From NCBI GenBank assembly GCA_046351555.1, contig JAXLYI010000009.1:124001-188000 (forward strand): a stretch of 64,000 nucleotides of DNA, read 5' to 3'. Numbering within the stretch: the stretch's first letter is position 1; every line of letters begins with the position of its first letter. Of the stretch, positions 52,056-64,000 are shown in pieces. The notes below the pieces were generated by a model. The model was not told the DNA's origin and made no database searches. It worked only from the letters and a program-made list of their open reading frames with translations. The DNA comes from CAISKJ01 sp046351555 (GTDB taxonomy: Bacteria > Myxococcota_A > Polyangia > Polyangiales > Ga0077539). The translations under genes and the position numbers were made by a program.

Positions 52056-52907
52056 TCACGCCGGCGCGTCGTAGCTGAAGTGGACCGCGTCGGCGACGGG
52101 CGCGTAGCCCATCGCGGCGTAGATGCCGTTGGAGGTCGGGTTGGCCTTGTCGGCGTAGAGGCAGCAGAAGCGCCGGCCCGCCGCGAGCTGACGCTCACTC
52201 CACGCGGCCACGCACGACGAGGCGTAGCCCCGGCCGCGCAGGGCGGGCGGCGTGTACACCGTGCTCACCACCGCGCCGTGACGCGTCAGGCGCGCGGTGC
52301 CGGCCATCGAGACGGGGCCGCCGTCGTCCCAGAGGAAGAAGTTGCCCGCGGCGGTCTGCTGGCGCGCGCGGGCGATGACCCCGTCGCGCTGCGCGGGCAT
52401 CACGTCGGCCTCGGTGGCGAAGGCGAGCGCCCAGTCGCACACGAGGTCGAGGTCGGCGTCGGTCGCGACGCGGAGAAAGCCGGGCGCGGGCCGCGGCGGG
52501 ACGACGGCGGTGAGCGCGTAGATGCGCTGCTCCATCACGCGCGAGGGCGAGGCGCCGGTGCGGAGGCGCCACGCGTCGGCGAAGGCGGCGGCGACGTCGA
52601 CGGGCCCGCTCACCGCGGGGAGCGTGTGGATGCCGCGCGCGGCGAGGGCGTCGAGGAGCAGCGGGGCGACGTCGGGGAGCTCGGTGCGCGAGAGCATCAG
52701 CCCGCGCGGGGGCGCCGGGAGCGCGACGACGAGCGCCACCGCGCCGCCGCGGGAGACGTCGGCGAGGAGGACGTCCGCGCCCGGGGCCGCGCCGCCGAGG
52801 ATGCCGAGGAGGAGGTTGTGCTCGGCCTCGTGGGCTTCGAGCCAGGCGCCGGCGGCGGCGAGGAGCGAGGCGCGGTCGGGGTGCGGCGTGAGGGTGAGCG
52901 GGCCCAT
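52056..52907 (-). CDS. GNAT-family N-acetyltransferase
   Basis: 283 aa from ATG 52907. The C-terminal half (about 160-283) has the GNAT acetyl-CoA site VVSTVYTPPALRGRGYASSC and the following YADKANPTSNGIYAAMGY. The N-terminal half looks like a degenerate second GNAT-like domain. Acetyl acceptor unknown. It is divergent from yqgE with a 54-bp gap. Confidence 0.87.
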   Translation of the reverse strand: MGPLTLTPHPDRASLLAAAGAWLEAHEAEHNLLLGILGGAAPGADVLLADVSRGGAVALVVALPAPPRGLMLSRTELPDVAPLLLDALAARGIHTLPAVSGPVDVAAAFADAWRLRTGASPSRVMEQRIYALTAVVPPRPAPGFLRVATDADLDLVCDWALAFATEADVMPAQRDGVIARARQQTAAGNFFLWDDGGPVSMAGTARLTRHGAVVSTVYTPPALRGRGYASSCVAAWSERQLAAGRRFCCLYADKANPTSNGIYAAMGYAPVADAVHFSYDAPA

Positions 52908-52961
52908 GACGTCGCGAGGGTAGCCCGTCGCGCGGTGGGGTGGTGCTATCCTCCCGCGGCC

Positions 52962-53546
52962 ATGGCGATCCGTCGCAGCCTCGCGCCCGGCCTCCTGCTC
53001 GCGGCCCCCCAGCTCGGTGACCCCAACTTCGAGCGGACGGTGGTCCTCCTCGCGCGCCACGACGCGTCCGGCGCGCTCGGGTGGGTGCTCAACGGGCGCT
53101 CGCTCGGGGTGGTGCGCGAGCTCCTGCGCGACGCGAAGCTCATCCCCGAGGGCGTCGAGCTGCCGCTCGCGGGCCCCTACGGGCGCTCGGCGCGGCTGGG
53201 CGGGCCTGTCCAGGGGTCGACCGGGTGGGTGCTCTACCGCCGCGACGCGGGCGAGCTCGCGGGCGAGATCGACGTCGGCGACGAGCTCGCGGTCACCGGC
53301 GACCTCGACGCGCTCGGCGAGCTCCTGCGCAAGCAGGACCGGGACTTCCGGCTCCTCCTCGGGTACGCGGGATGGGGCCCCGACCAGCTCGAGGGCGAGG
53401 TGAAGCAGGGCGTGTGGCTCCCCGCCGACATCGACGCCGAGCTCGTCTTCGAAGGCGACCCCGAGGCCCTCTGGGACGCCGCGTACCAGCAGACCATCGG
53501 GACGCTCCCCGGCGCGTTCATCGGCTCCCGTGGCGGCTCGGCCTGA
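52962..53546 (+). CDS. yqgE: YqgE/AlgH family protein
   Basis: 194 aa. It begins LAPGLLLAAPQLGDPNFERTVVLLA and contains the conserved LNGRSLG, LGGPVQ and GYAGWGPDQLEGEVKQGVW segments. Family members are cytosolic; the role is unsettled despite the old AlgH regulator name. Its stop lies inside the start region of the TPR peptidase gene, so the two are coupled. Confidence 0.95.
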   Translation: MAIRRSLAPGLLLAAPQLGDPNFERTVVLLARHDASGALGWVLNGRSLGVVRELLRDAKLIPEGVELPLAGPYGRSARLGGPVQGSTGWVLYRRDAGELAGEIDVGDELAVTGDLDALGELLRKQDRDFRLLLGYAGWGPDQLEGEVKQGVWLPADIDAELVFEGDPEALWDAAYQQTIGTLPGAFIGSRGGSA

Positions 53547-56406
53547 GCCCTCCATCACCGTGTCGTCGCGCGCACTCGCCCTCGTCGCCTCGCTCGCCCT
53601 GACGCTCTTCCCCGCGGCCGCGCGCGCCGACCTCCGCGCCGCCCGCGAGGCCTTCGCCCACGGTGACTACCCTGCCACGGAGGCAGCGCTTCGCACGCTC
53701 CGTCCGGCGGAGCGCGCCGCGGGTGATCGCGTCCGCGTGCGGCTCTTCCTCGAGACGGGCCGCTACGACGAGGCACGCGCGCTCGCCGAACGCATGGCCC
53801 GCGCGCCCGCCTCGCGCCCCGAGGGGCTCATCGCGCTCGGCGAGGCGCTCGTCGCGACGGGCGACGCCGCGGGCGCGGTCGCGAAGTGGGAGCAGGCGAT
53901 CGCCGCGGGGCCGCCGGCGCGCGTTCGAAGGGCCCACGCGCTCGCGGCGTGGTGGCACTTCCGCCTCGGGCACCGCGACGAGGCGCGCGAGGCGGCCAAC
54001 CCGCTGCTCGACGCCTACAACGACGCCGTCAGCGCGGAGGAGTCGGGCACGCGCACCGGGCCGCGGGTGGCGGTGCTGCGCGACGCGGAGTTCCTGACGA
54101 GCGTGGGGCTGGCGGCGCGGGCGCTGGGGTCGGTTCGAAGCGCCAATGATGCGTACAACCAGGCGCTCCGCGTCGAGCCCGCGCGCGTCGACGCCAACCT
54201 CGAGCAGGCCGAGCTCATGCTCACCACCGAGGACTTTGGCCCGGCCGGCGAGGCCCTCCGCGCGGCGCTCGCGGCCAACCCCCACCACGCCCGCGGGCTC
54301 GCGCTCCGGGCCCGCGCGCGGCTGCTCAACAGCCTCGATTTCGCCCGCGCCGGCGACGACCTCACGGCGGCGACCGCCGTCAACCCGAGGCTCCCCGAGG
54401 TGTTCGCGCTCCGCGCCGCCATCGCGCTGCGCGACGGGCGCGTCGCCGAGGCCGACCGCCAGCTCGACCAGGGCGCGGCCATCAACCCCCGCGACCTCGA
54501 CGTGCTCGCGATGCGGGGGATCGTGCGGTTCTTCGCCGACGACCGGGCGGGCTTCGCGCGGGCCTTCGACGCCGTGTTCGAAGCGTCGCCCACCTACGCG
54601 GAGGCGTACGAGGCGCTCTCGGATTTCGCCGACTGGGAGCACCGCTACGCCGAGGCCGTCGACCTCATGCGCGAGGGCCTCGCCCGCCCCGCCATCGCCG
54701 CCGACCGCCGCCTCGGGGCCCGCCTCCGCGCGAGCCTCGGCGTCAACCTCCTGCGGCTCGGGCGCGAGGAGGAGGGCCTCGCCGAGCTCCGCGCCTCCTA
54801 CGACGCCTCGCGCTTCAACGTCCGCGTCACCAACCTGCTCAACCTCTACGAGCAGACGATGGGGCGCGAGTACGTCACCGAGGCCGTCGGGCCCTTCCGC
54901 TTCCGGTACCACCGCGACGAGCGGGCGGTTCTCTCGCGCTACGTCCCGCCGCTGCTCACGACGGCCTGGGAGGACATGGTGCGGCGCTACGGCTTCACGC
55001 CCGAGGGCCCCGTCTCCATCGAGCTCTACGCCACCGAGGAGCACTTCTCCGTCCGCACGTCGGGGCTGCCCGAGATCGGCGTGCAGGGCGTGTGCTTCGG
55101 CCGCGTGGTGACGGCGATGTCGCCGCGGGCGGGGCCCTTCAACTGGGGGCAGATCGTGTGGCACGAGCTCGCCCACGTGTTCGCGATCCAGCGTTCGCGC
55201 TCGCGGGTGCCGCGGTGGTTCACCGAGGGGCTGAGCGAGTGGGAGGCGTTCCACTCGCACCCAGCGTGGGCCCGCGAGGACGACCCCTCCCTCGCCCGCG
55301 CGCTCGCCGACGACCGGATCCCGCGCGTCGCCGACTTCAACACCGCCTTCACCCACGCACGGCGCCCCGACGACATGCTCGTCGCCTACTACGCCGCGTC
55401 GAAGCTGGTGGAGTTCATGATCGACCGCTACGGCTTCGCGCGGGTGGCGGCGCTGCTCCCGCTGTGGGGCGAAGGGCTCGCGACGCCCGCGGTGATCGAG
55501 CGGGGCCTCGGGGTGACCGCCGACGCGCTCGACGCCGCCTTCCGCGAGGCCCTCCGCCCGCGGCTCGCGCGCTACCAGACGGCCTTCACCGTCGCGCCCG
55601 CGATGTACGACGACCGGGCCGCCCTCACCCGCGCCGCCGAGGCCGACCCCCAGGGGGCCGCCGCGCAGGCCGCCGCCGCCGCAGCAGCCCTCTTCGACGG
55701 CGACGCCGCCGCGGCCGCGCAGCTCGCCGAGCGCGCCGTCCGCCTCGACGCGAGCACCGCCCTCGCCCGCTGGGTGCGCGCCCGCCTCGCGCTCGAGCAG
55801 CAGCGCCCGCGCGACGCGATCGAGGAGCTCGACTCGCTCTTCGCCTCGGGCCGCGACGGCTACGGGCTTCGGATGATGGAGGCCCGCGCCGCCCTCGCCG
55901 CCCACGACGACCGCCGCACGGAGGCTGCGTTGAACGCGGCCGTCCGCTTCGACCCGCTCCAGCACGACGCGCACCGGGCGCTGGCCGAGCTCTACCGCCG
56001 CTCCCGCCGCGCGCCCGAGCGGCTGCGCGCGCTGCGCGAGGTGGTCCGCCTCGACCAGCACGACCGCGAGGCCCTCGGGGAGCTCGTCGAGGCGCTGGTC
56101 GCGTCGTCGGGCTGGCGCGAGCTCCACGCCCTGCGCGACCACGCCAACCAGCTCGACCCGGAGAACCTCGCGCTCCACCTCGCGCTCGCCCACGCCGCGT
56201 ACGAGTCGGGCGACGCGAACGCCTCGGTGTTCGAGTACGAGAGCGCCCTCGCGCTGGAGCCGCCCAACGCGGCGGAGATCCGCGCGCGTGTCGCCGCGGT
56301 GCGCGCAGGCCAGCGGGGGCTCCCGCGCATCGAGGCGCCGCGGCGCCCGGCGGCGCAGGGCGGCGCGGCGCCGAGTGCCCAGGGTTCGCCCGCGCGCCCT
56401 CGCTGA
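53530..56406 (+). CDS. Exported TPR-repeat protein with HELAH metallopeptidase domain
   Basis: 958 aa from GTG 53530 (17-bp overlap with yqgE); GTG 53560 is an alternative start just before the signal peptide (ending FPAAARA). Residues 35-440 hold about ten TPR-like units. The domain 455-680 contains WHELAHVFA (His545, Glu546, His549) and WFTEGLSEWE, whose Glu is the expected third zinc ligand of a gluzincin (DUF1570-like) peptidase. More TPRs follow (690-920). A periplasmic protease with scaffold is inferred. The last codons lie inside the left arm of hairpin element 4, so the C-terminal tail (APSAQGSPARPR) may come from that element. Confidence 0.88.
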   Translation: MAARPEPSITVSSRALALVASLALTLFPAAARADLRAAREAFAHGDYPATEAALRTLRPAERAAGDRVRVRLFLETGRYDEARALAERMARAPASRPEGLIALGEALVATGDAAGAVAKWEQAIAAGPPARVRRAHALAAWWHFRLGHRDEAREAANPLLDAYNDAVSAEESGTRTGPRVAVLRDAEFLTSVGLAARALGSVRSANDAYNQALRVEPARVDANLEQAELMLTTEDFGPAGEALRAALAANPHHARGLALRARARLLNSLDFARAGDDLTAATAVNPRLPEVFALRAAIALRDGRVAEADRQLDQGAAINPRDLDVLAMRGIVRFFADDRAGFARAFDAVFEASPTYAEAYEALSDFADWEHRYAEAVDLMREGLARPAIAADRRLGARLRASLGVNLLRLGREEEGLAELRASYDASRFNVRVTNLLNLYEQTMGREYVTEAVGPFRFRYHRDERAVLSRYVPPLLTTAWEDMVRRYGFTPEGPVSIELYATEEHFSVRTSGLPEIGVQGVCFGRVVTAMSPRAGPFNWGQIVWHELAHVFAIQRSRSRVPRWFTEGLSEWEAFHSHPAWAREDDPSLARALADDRIPRVADFNTAFTHARRPDDMLVAYYAASKLVEFMIDRYGFARVAALLPLWGEGLATPAVIERGLGVTADALDAAFREALRPRLARYQTAFTVAPAMYDDRAALTRAAEADPQGAAAQAAAAAAALFDGDAAAAAQLAERAVRLDASTALARWVRARLALEQQRPRDAIEELDSLFASGRDGYGLRMMEARAALAAHDDRRTEAALNAAVRFDPLQHDAHRALAELYRRSRRAPERLRALREVVRLDQHDREALGELVEALVASSGWRELHALRDHANQLDPENLALHLALAHAAYESGDANASVFEYESALALEPPNAAEIRARVAAVRAGQRGLPRIEAPRRPAAQGGAAPSAQGSPARPR

Positions 56407-56669
56407 GTGGCTTAGGCTCACCCTGGGCAACCTGCATGGGATCATCCGCGTGTCGCGGATCTCAGGCGGCGAGCGACGTGGCGACGGGGCATCGTCGCTC
56501 GCCGTTCGTCGCTCGCCGTTCGTCGCTCGCCGTTCGTCGCTCGCCGTTCGTCGCTCGCCGTTCGCCGCCTGAATCCGCGACACGCGGATGATCCCATGCA
56601 GGTTGCCCAGGGTGAGCCTAAGCCACTCAGCGAGGGCGCGCGGGCGAACCCTGGGCACTCGGCGCCGCG
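56364..56669. repeat. Hairpin element 4: 105-bp inverted arms around five 14-bp tandem repeats
   Basis: Left arm 56364-56469 and right arm 56565-56669 are inverted copies identical except for one extra C in the left arm. The 95-bp loop carries five exact tandem copies of CGTCGCTCGCCGTT (56493-56562). The left arm starts inside the coding region of the TPR peptidase, whose TGA is at 56404-56406. No open frame suggests a transposase. The remaining bases to 56900 show no gene. Confidence 0.95.
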
Positions 56670-56900
56670 AGCAGGTGAGCCAGACGCTCCAACCTCTCGA
56701 AACATCGAGCGCACAAGCACTCCCGCGCGAGGCGTTGCGCATCTCGTGGGCACGGCGTGGAGGGACGGGGAGGGGCAGCCGAACCGCAGGCTCGACGCGC
56801 GAATCGAGCCACTGCGACGGCCATCGGGCGCGCGTTGCGCATTGTTGAGCCGCGACGAGAGACTCGGGTCGCCGTCGGGTCCCCTCCCCAGATCGCGCCC

Positions 56901-57461
56901 TCACTCGACCCACGTCAACCCGGCCATCTGATCCGCCCCCACCACCGAAGCGACGACGCCGACCAGCGTCGAAGGGATCCACGCGATGACCTCGACGCCG
57001 TCGCCCCGGCGCTCCCCTCCGACCCACAGCCCCCAGGGCGGCAGGTCGAGCGCATCGATGAAGTAGCCCGTCTCGGGCGCCGCGAACCGCGCGAAGTGAT
57101 GCCCGTCCGTGAGCGACGAACAGCGCAACAGGCGGCCTTCGCCGGGCGTGCCCTGCGCGCCGAGGCTGCGGACCAGGTCACGCCTTCGCGCCGCGAGGTC
57201 CGTGAGGTCGGTGAGCAGGTCGTCCGTGGCGATCGGCAGCGGCACTTCGAAGTGCTCGTCGTCGACGTCGACGACCATCGAAGTGCCGACGACTTCTCGG
57301 AGCCTGGCAGCAGTGACTGCGGGCGCGCCGCGGGTGCGCCGGTGCGTGCGCGCGGGGGCGAGGTCGAGCGGGCGGAGCTGCACGCCCGGCCTGTCCAGGC
57401 GCGGGAGGCTGCTCATCCAGGCGTCCACCGCACGAACTTCGTCAGCTTGCATGGTTGCCAT
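56901..57461 (-). CDS. Hypothetical protein
   Basis: 186 aa, acidic, no signal peptide. It contains VGTSMVVDVDDEHFEVPLPI and a C-terminal WGLWVGGERRGDGVEVIAWIPSTL stretch. I recognise no family. It is 46 bp from the end of the SNF2 gene region on the same strand and lies downstream of it. Confidence 0.55.
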   Translation of the reverse strand: MATMQADEVRAVDAWMSSLPRLDRPGVQLRPLDLAPARTHRRTRGAPAVTAARLREVVGTSMVVDVDDEHFEVPLPIATDDLLTDLTDLAARRRDLVRSLGAQGTPGEGRLLRCSSLTDGHHFARFAAPETGYFIDALDLPPWGLWVGGERRGDGVEVIAWIPSTLVGVVASVVGADQMAGLTWVE

Positions 57462-57507
57462 CGATGCACCTGAAGCGCGGACCTTTCTCGCGGATTCGCG
57501 CCGTAGC

Positions 57508-60426
<2,919 letters not shown>

Positions 60427-60535
60427 GGGGCCGCGGGGTGTACCAGCGGGGCCGCCGGCGCGGCAACCCGACCGGGTGCGCGTGGTTCCGCTCGCCCGGG
60501 GGCGCTTCGGTGTACTAGGGTTCGGCGCTCCCCGG

Positions 60536-62162
<1,627 letters not shown>

Positions 62163-62173
<11 letters not shown>

Positions 62174-63395
62174 GCACGTAGACCGTCGACGCGACGCCCG
62201 CGAACAGGAAGAACAGCGCGAACACCACGCCCGCGACGGCGAGCGTCGGGTGCGCGTCGATGAAGTCCGACCACGCGCCGTTGGCGCGCTTCAGCCCGGT
62301 GCACGGGCACTGCACGGGCGCGCGGCCCTCCATCGCCATCTGGATGCGCGCGCAGAGCTCGCCCACCGACTGGTAGCGCTTCGCCGGGTCCTTCTGGAGC
62401 CCGCCGTGGACGAGCCACGCGTACTCCGGCGGCACCTGATATTTGTGGTGCATCGCGAGGGGCCCGGCCTCGGGCTCGCGCGTCTTCACCGACTCGAGGA
62501 GCTCGTTGACGTTCTTCGTCGGGGGGAGGTAGTGGCGGGTCGAGAGGAGCTCGTAGAAGAGCGCGCAGAGCGAGTAGATGTCGCTGCGGCCGTCGGTGCG
62601 GTCGTGCTCGCCGCGGGCCTGCTCGGGGGCCATGTACGCGGGCGTGCCGAGCGCGTGGCCGAGCATGGTGCCGTAGGCGTCCTGGCCGGTGGGCTTCTTG
62701 TTGTAGACCTCCTCCGGCGCGCCCGTGGCGCTGATCTTCTTGGCGAGGCCCCAGTCCATCAGCACCACCTCGCCGTAGGCCCCGACCATCACGTTGGCGG
62801 GCTTGATGTCGCGGTGAATGATGCCCTTCGAATGGGCGAACTGCACCGCGCGGCAGAGTTGGAGGAAGAGCTGCGCGCGCGCCTCCATCGAGTAGCGGGA
62901 GAGGTACGAGGGGTCGCCCGCGCGGAGCTTCGCGATGATCGACTCGAGCGTCTCGCCGTCGACGTACTTCATCACGAAGAAGTAGCCGGACTCGTCGAGG
63001 CCGACGTCGTGGATGGGGACGATGCCCGGGTGCTCGAGCGAGCCCACCGCCTGCACCTCGCCGACGAAGCGGATCAGCGTGTCCTCGTCGACCATCTCGG
63101 GCTTGATGCGCTTGACGGCGACGCGGCGCTCGATGTCGTTGTCGGCGACGAGGGCCACCTCGCCGAAGGCCCCCTCGCCGAGCTTCTTCACCGTCTCGTA
63201 GCGGGCCCGGCCCGGCGTCACGAGCCGCACCCCCTGCGGGGTGAACTCCGTCCGCGGGAGCACCGTCACGCTGCGCGTCGCGGCCGGGGGCTGCGAGGGC
63301 TGCGCGCCGGGGTAGGCGGGCGCCGCGCTCGGGGCGGCCTGCGTGGCGCCGAGGGAGGCGATCATCTCGAAAGGGGTCACGGTGGGCTCCGCCAT
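62163..63395 (-). CDS. Ser/Thr protein kinase with DWG in place of DFG
   Basis: 410 aa. Kinase domain about 65-345: LGEGAFGEVALV, Lys95 (VAVKRIK), HRDIKPANVM (about 194), MDWGLAKK, in which the usual DFG Phe is Trp, and MAPEQARG. DWG is known in active PknB-like myxobacterial and planctomycete kinases, so it is probably active. The C-terminal end has a single transmembrane helix (388-408) with almost no outside domain. Convergent overlap of 11 bp with the kinase at 60536. Confidence 0.9.
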
Positions 63396-63449
63396 GGCTT
63401 ACGCCGCTCACTCTTGAACGGATGCAGGGCGTGGCGCAAGCGGTCGCCG

Positions 63450-64000
63450 CTACGCGGAGCGGGCCGCACGGAGGGCGGCGCCATAGCCCAAGGCCGTCGG
63501 GTCGGCGGCGTCGGCGCGCGCCTCCACCGCGGCGCGGAGGGCGGGGTCGGCGGCCATCACGCGAGCCACCAGGGCGCAGGGGACGTCCCACTCGGCCTCG
63601 CGGACCTCCAGCGCGTCGTCGCCGGACGCGCCCTCCACCAGCGGGGGCAGCCCGGCGGCCTCCAGCGCCTCGGCGAAGCTGTAGGCGTTGAAGCTCACGC
63701 ACCACGTCTCCGTGCTCGAGCGCGCCACGTCGTCGGCCGCGGGGGCGGCGCTGCGGTAGGCGTCGGCGGGGGGCGCGACCTCCCCGGCGCGGGCCGCGGG
63801 CCACTGCCACGCGTGCTCGCGATGGAACGAGAGGGGGGCGTGCTCGCCGCCGTCCCAGGCGAGGAAGACGGCCGCGAGGCCGCGCTCGAAGGGCGTGGCG
63901 CCGTCGAGGGCGGGCGCCTCGGCGGGGAGCGGCCAGACGGTCGCGTGGTCGACGCCGCTGGCGGTGGCGCCGGCGGGCCCGGAGACCACCTGGGCCTTCA
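63450..64000 (-). CDS. Hypothetical protein, 5' end outside the window
   Basis: The frame is open to the right edge (codons read KAQVVSGPAG from 63998), so the start is missing. At least 182 residues are visible. It contains FERGLAAVFLAWDGGEHAPLSFH and ETWCVSFNAYSFAEALEAAG. No known family recognised. It lies 54 bp upstream of the DWG kinase on the same strand. Confidence 0.6.
   Translation of the reverse strand, partial: KAQVVSGPAGATASGVDHATVWPLPAEAPALDGATPFERGLAAVFLAWDGGEHAPLSFHREHAWQWPAARAGEVAPPADAYRSAAPAADDVARSSTETWCVSFNAYSFAEALEAAGLPPLVEGASGDDALEVREAEWDVPCALVARVMAADPALRAAVEARADAADPTALGYGAALRAARSA

Noticed and set aside
56493..56562. Possible CRISPR array
   Set aside because: Units are 14 bp and directly adjacent with no unique spacers; no cas genes in the window.

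Overview
The window is very GC-rich (well over 70% by eye). It encodes many lipobox-bearing exported proteins built from RCC1 repeats, FG-GAP repeats, 40-residue Cys-rich repeats, thrombospondin type-3 repeats and Asp/Ala/Gly-rich linkers, together with four Hanks-type Ser/Thr kinases. This combination is typical of a large-genome myxobacterium (Myxococcota, Polyangiales/Sandaracinus-like). That assignment is an inference from gene content. I see no rRNA, tRNA, CRISPR array, phage or insertion sequence.

Layout. 0-11.6 kb: three consecutive minus-strand RCC1-repeat lipoproteins, one of about 2,635 residues, another ending in an HELMH domain. 11.7-14.7 kb: an OmpA-family outer-membrane protein and a PEGA/TPR-like exported protein broken by two one-base homopolymer frameshifts. 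14.7-17.0 kb: an FHA/winged-helix regulator beside a Ser/Thr kinase. 17.1-18.8 kb: a Cys-rich lipoprotein. 18.9-21.4 kb: housekeeping block of a Xer recombinase, methionyl-tRNA formyltransferase and cobalamin adenosyltransferase. 21.5-25.3 kb: PSI-like lipoprotein, zinc-ribbon Ser/Thr kinase and a pseudouridine synthase. 25.3-26.8 kb: a two-gene hypothetical module between copies of a dispersed repeat. 26.9-36.2 kb: Rieske oxygenase, M20 dipeptidase, lysoplasmalogenase, two methyltransferases, a BI-1 membrane protein, and an FG-GAP plus WD40-like pair. 36.5-41.4 kb: a tightly packed exported set (lipoprotein, thioredoxin-like lipoprotein, trypsin/HETTH two-domain protease) sharing a Cys/Trp-rich repeat. 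41.5-42.2 kb: xisH/xisI, each with a premature stop at a Trp position. 42.3-46.6 kb: PhyH dioxygenase, metzincin-motif exported protein, lipoprotein and a zinc-ribbon hypothetical. 47.0-50.8 kb: an apparent operon of a tautomerase-RidA fusion, a membrane protein and a PhnD-PhnE fusion. 50.9-56.4 kb: small zinc-ribbon proteins, YhbY, GNAT, YqgE and a TPR metallopeptidase. 56.9-64 kb: a hypothetical, a SNF2 helicase with SWIM finger, two convergent Ser/Thr kinases and a partial hypothetical.

Two themes stand out. First, secreted or surface proteins with metallopeptidase motifs (HELMH, HETTH, HEASHTHGYQH, HELAH), which suits a predatory or saprophytic lifestyle. Second, four intergenic hairpin elements (0.4, 13.3, 25.4 and 56.4 kb) with the same design: long near-perfect inverted arms around a loop carrying short tandem repeats, each placed just after a stop codon.
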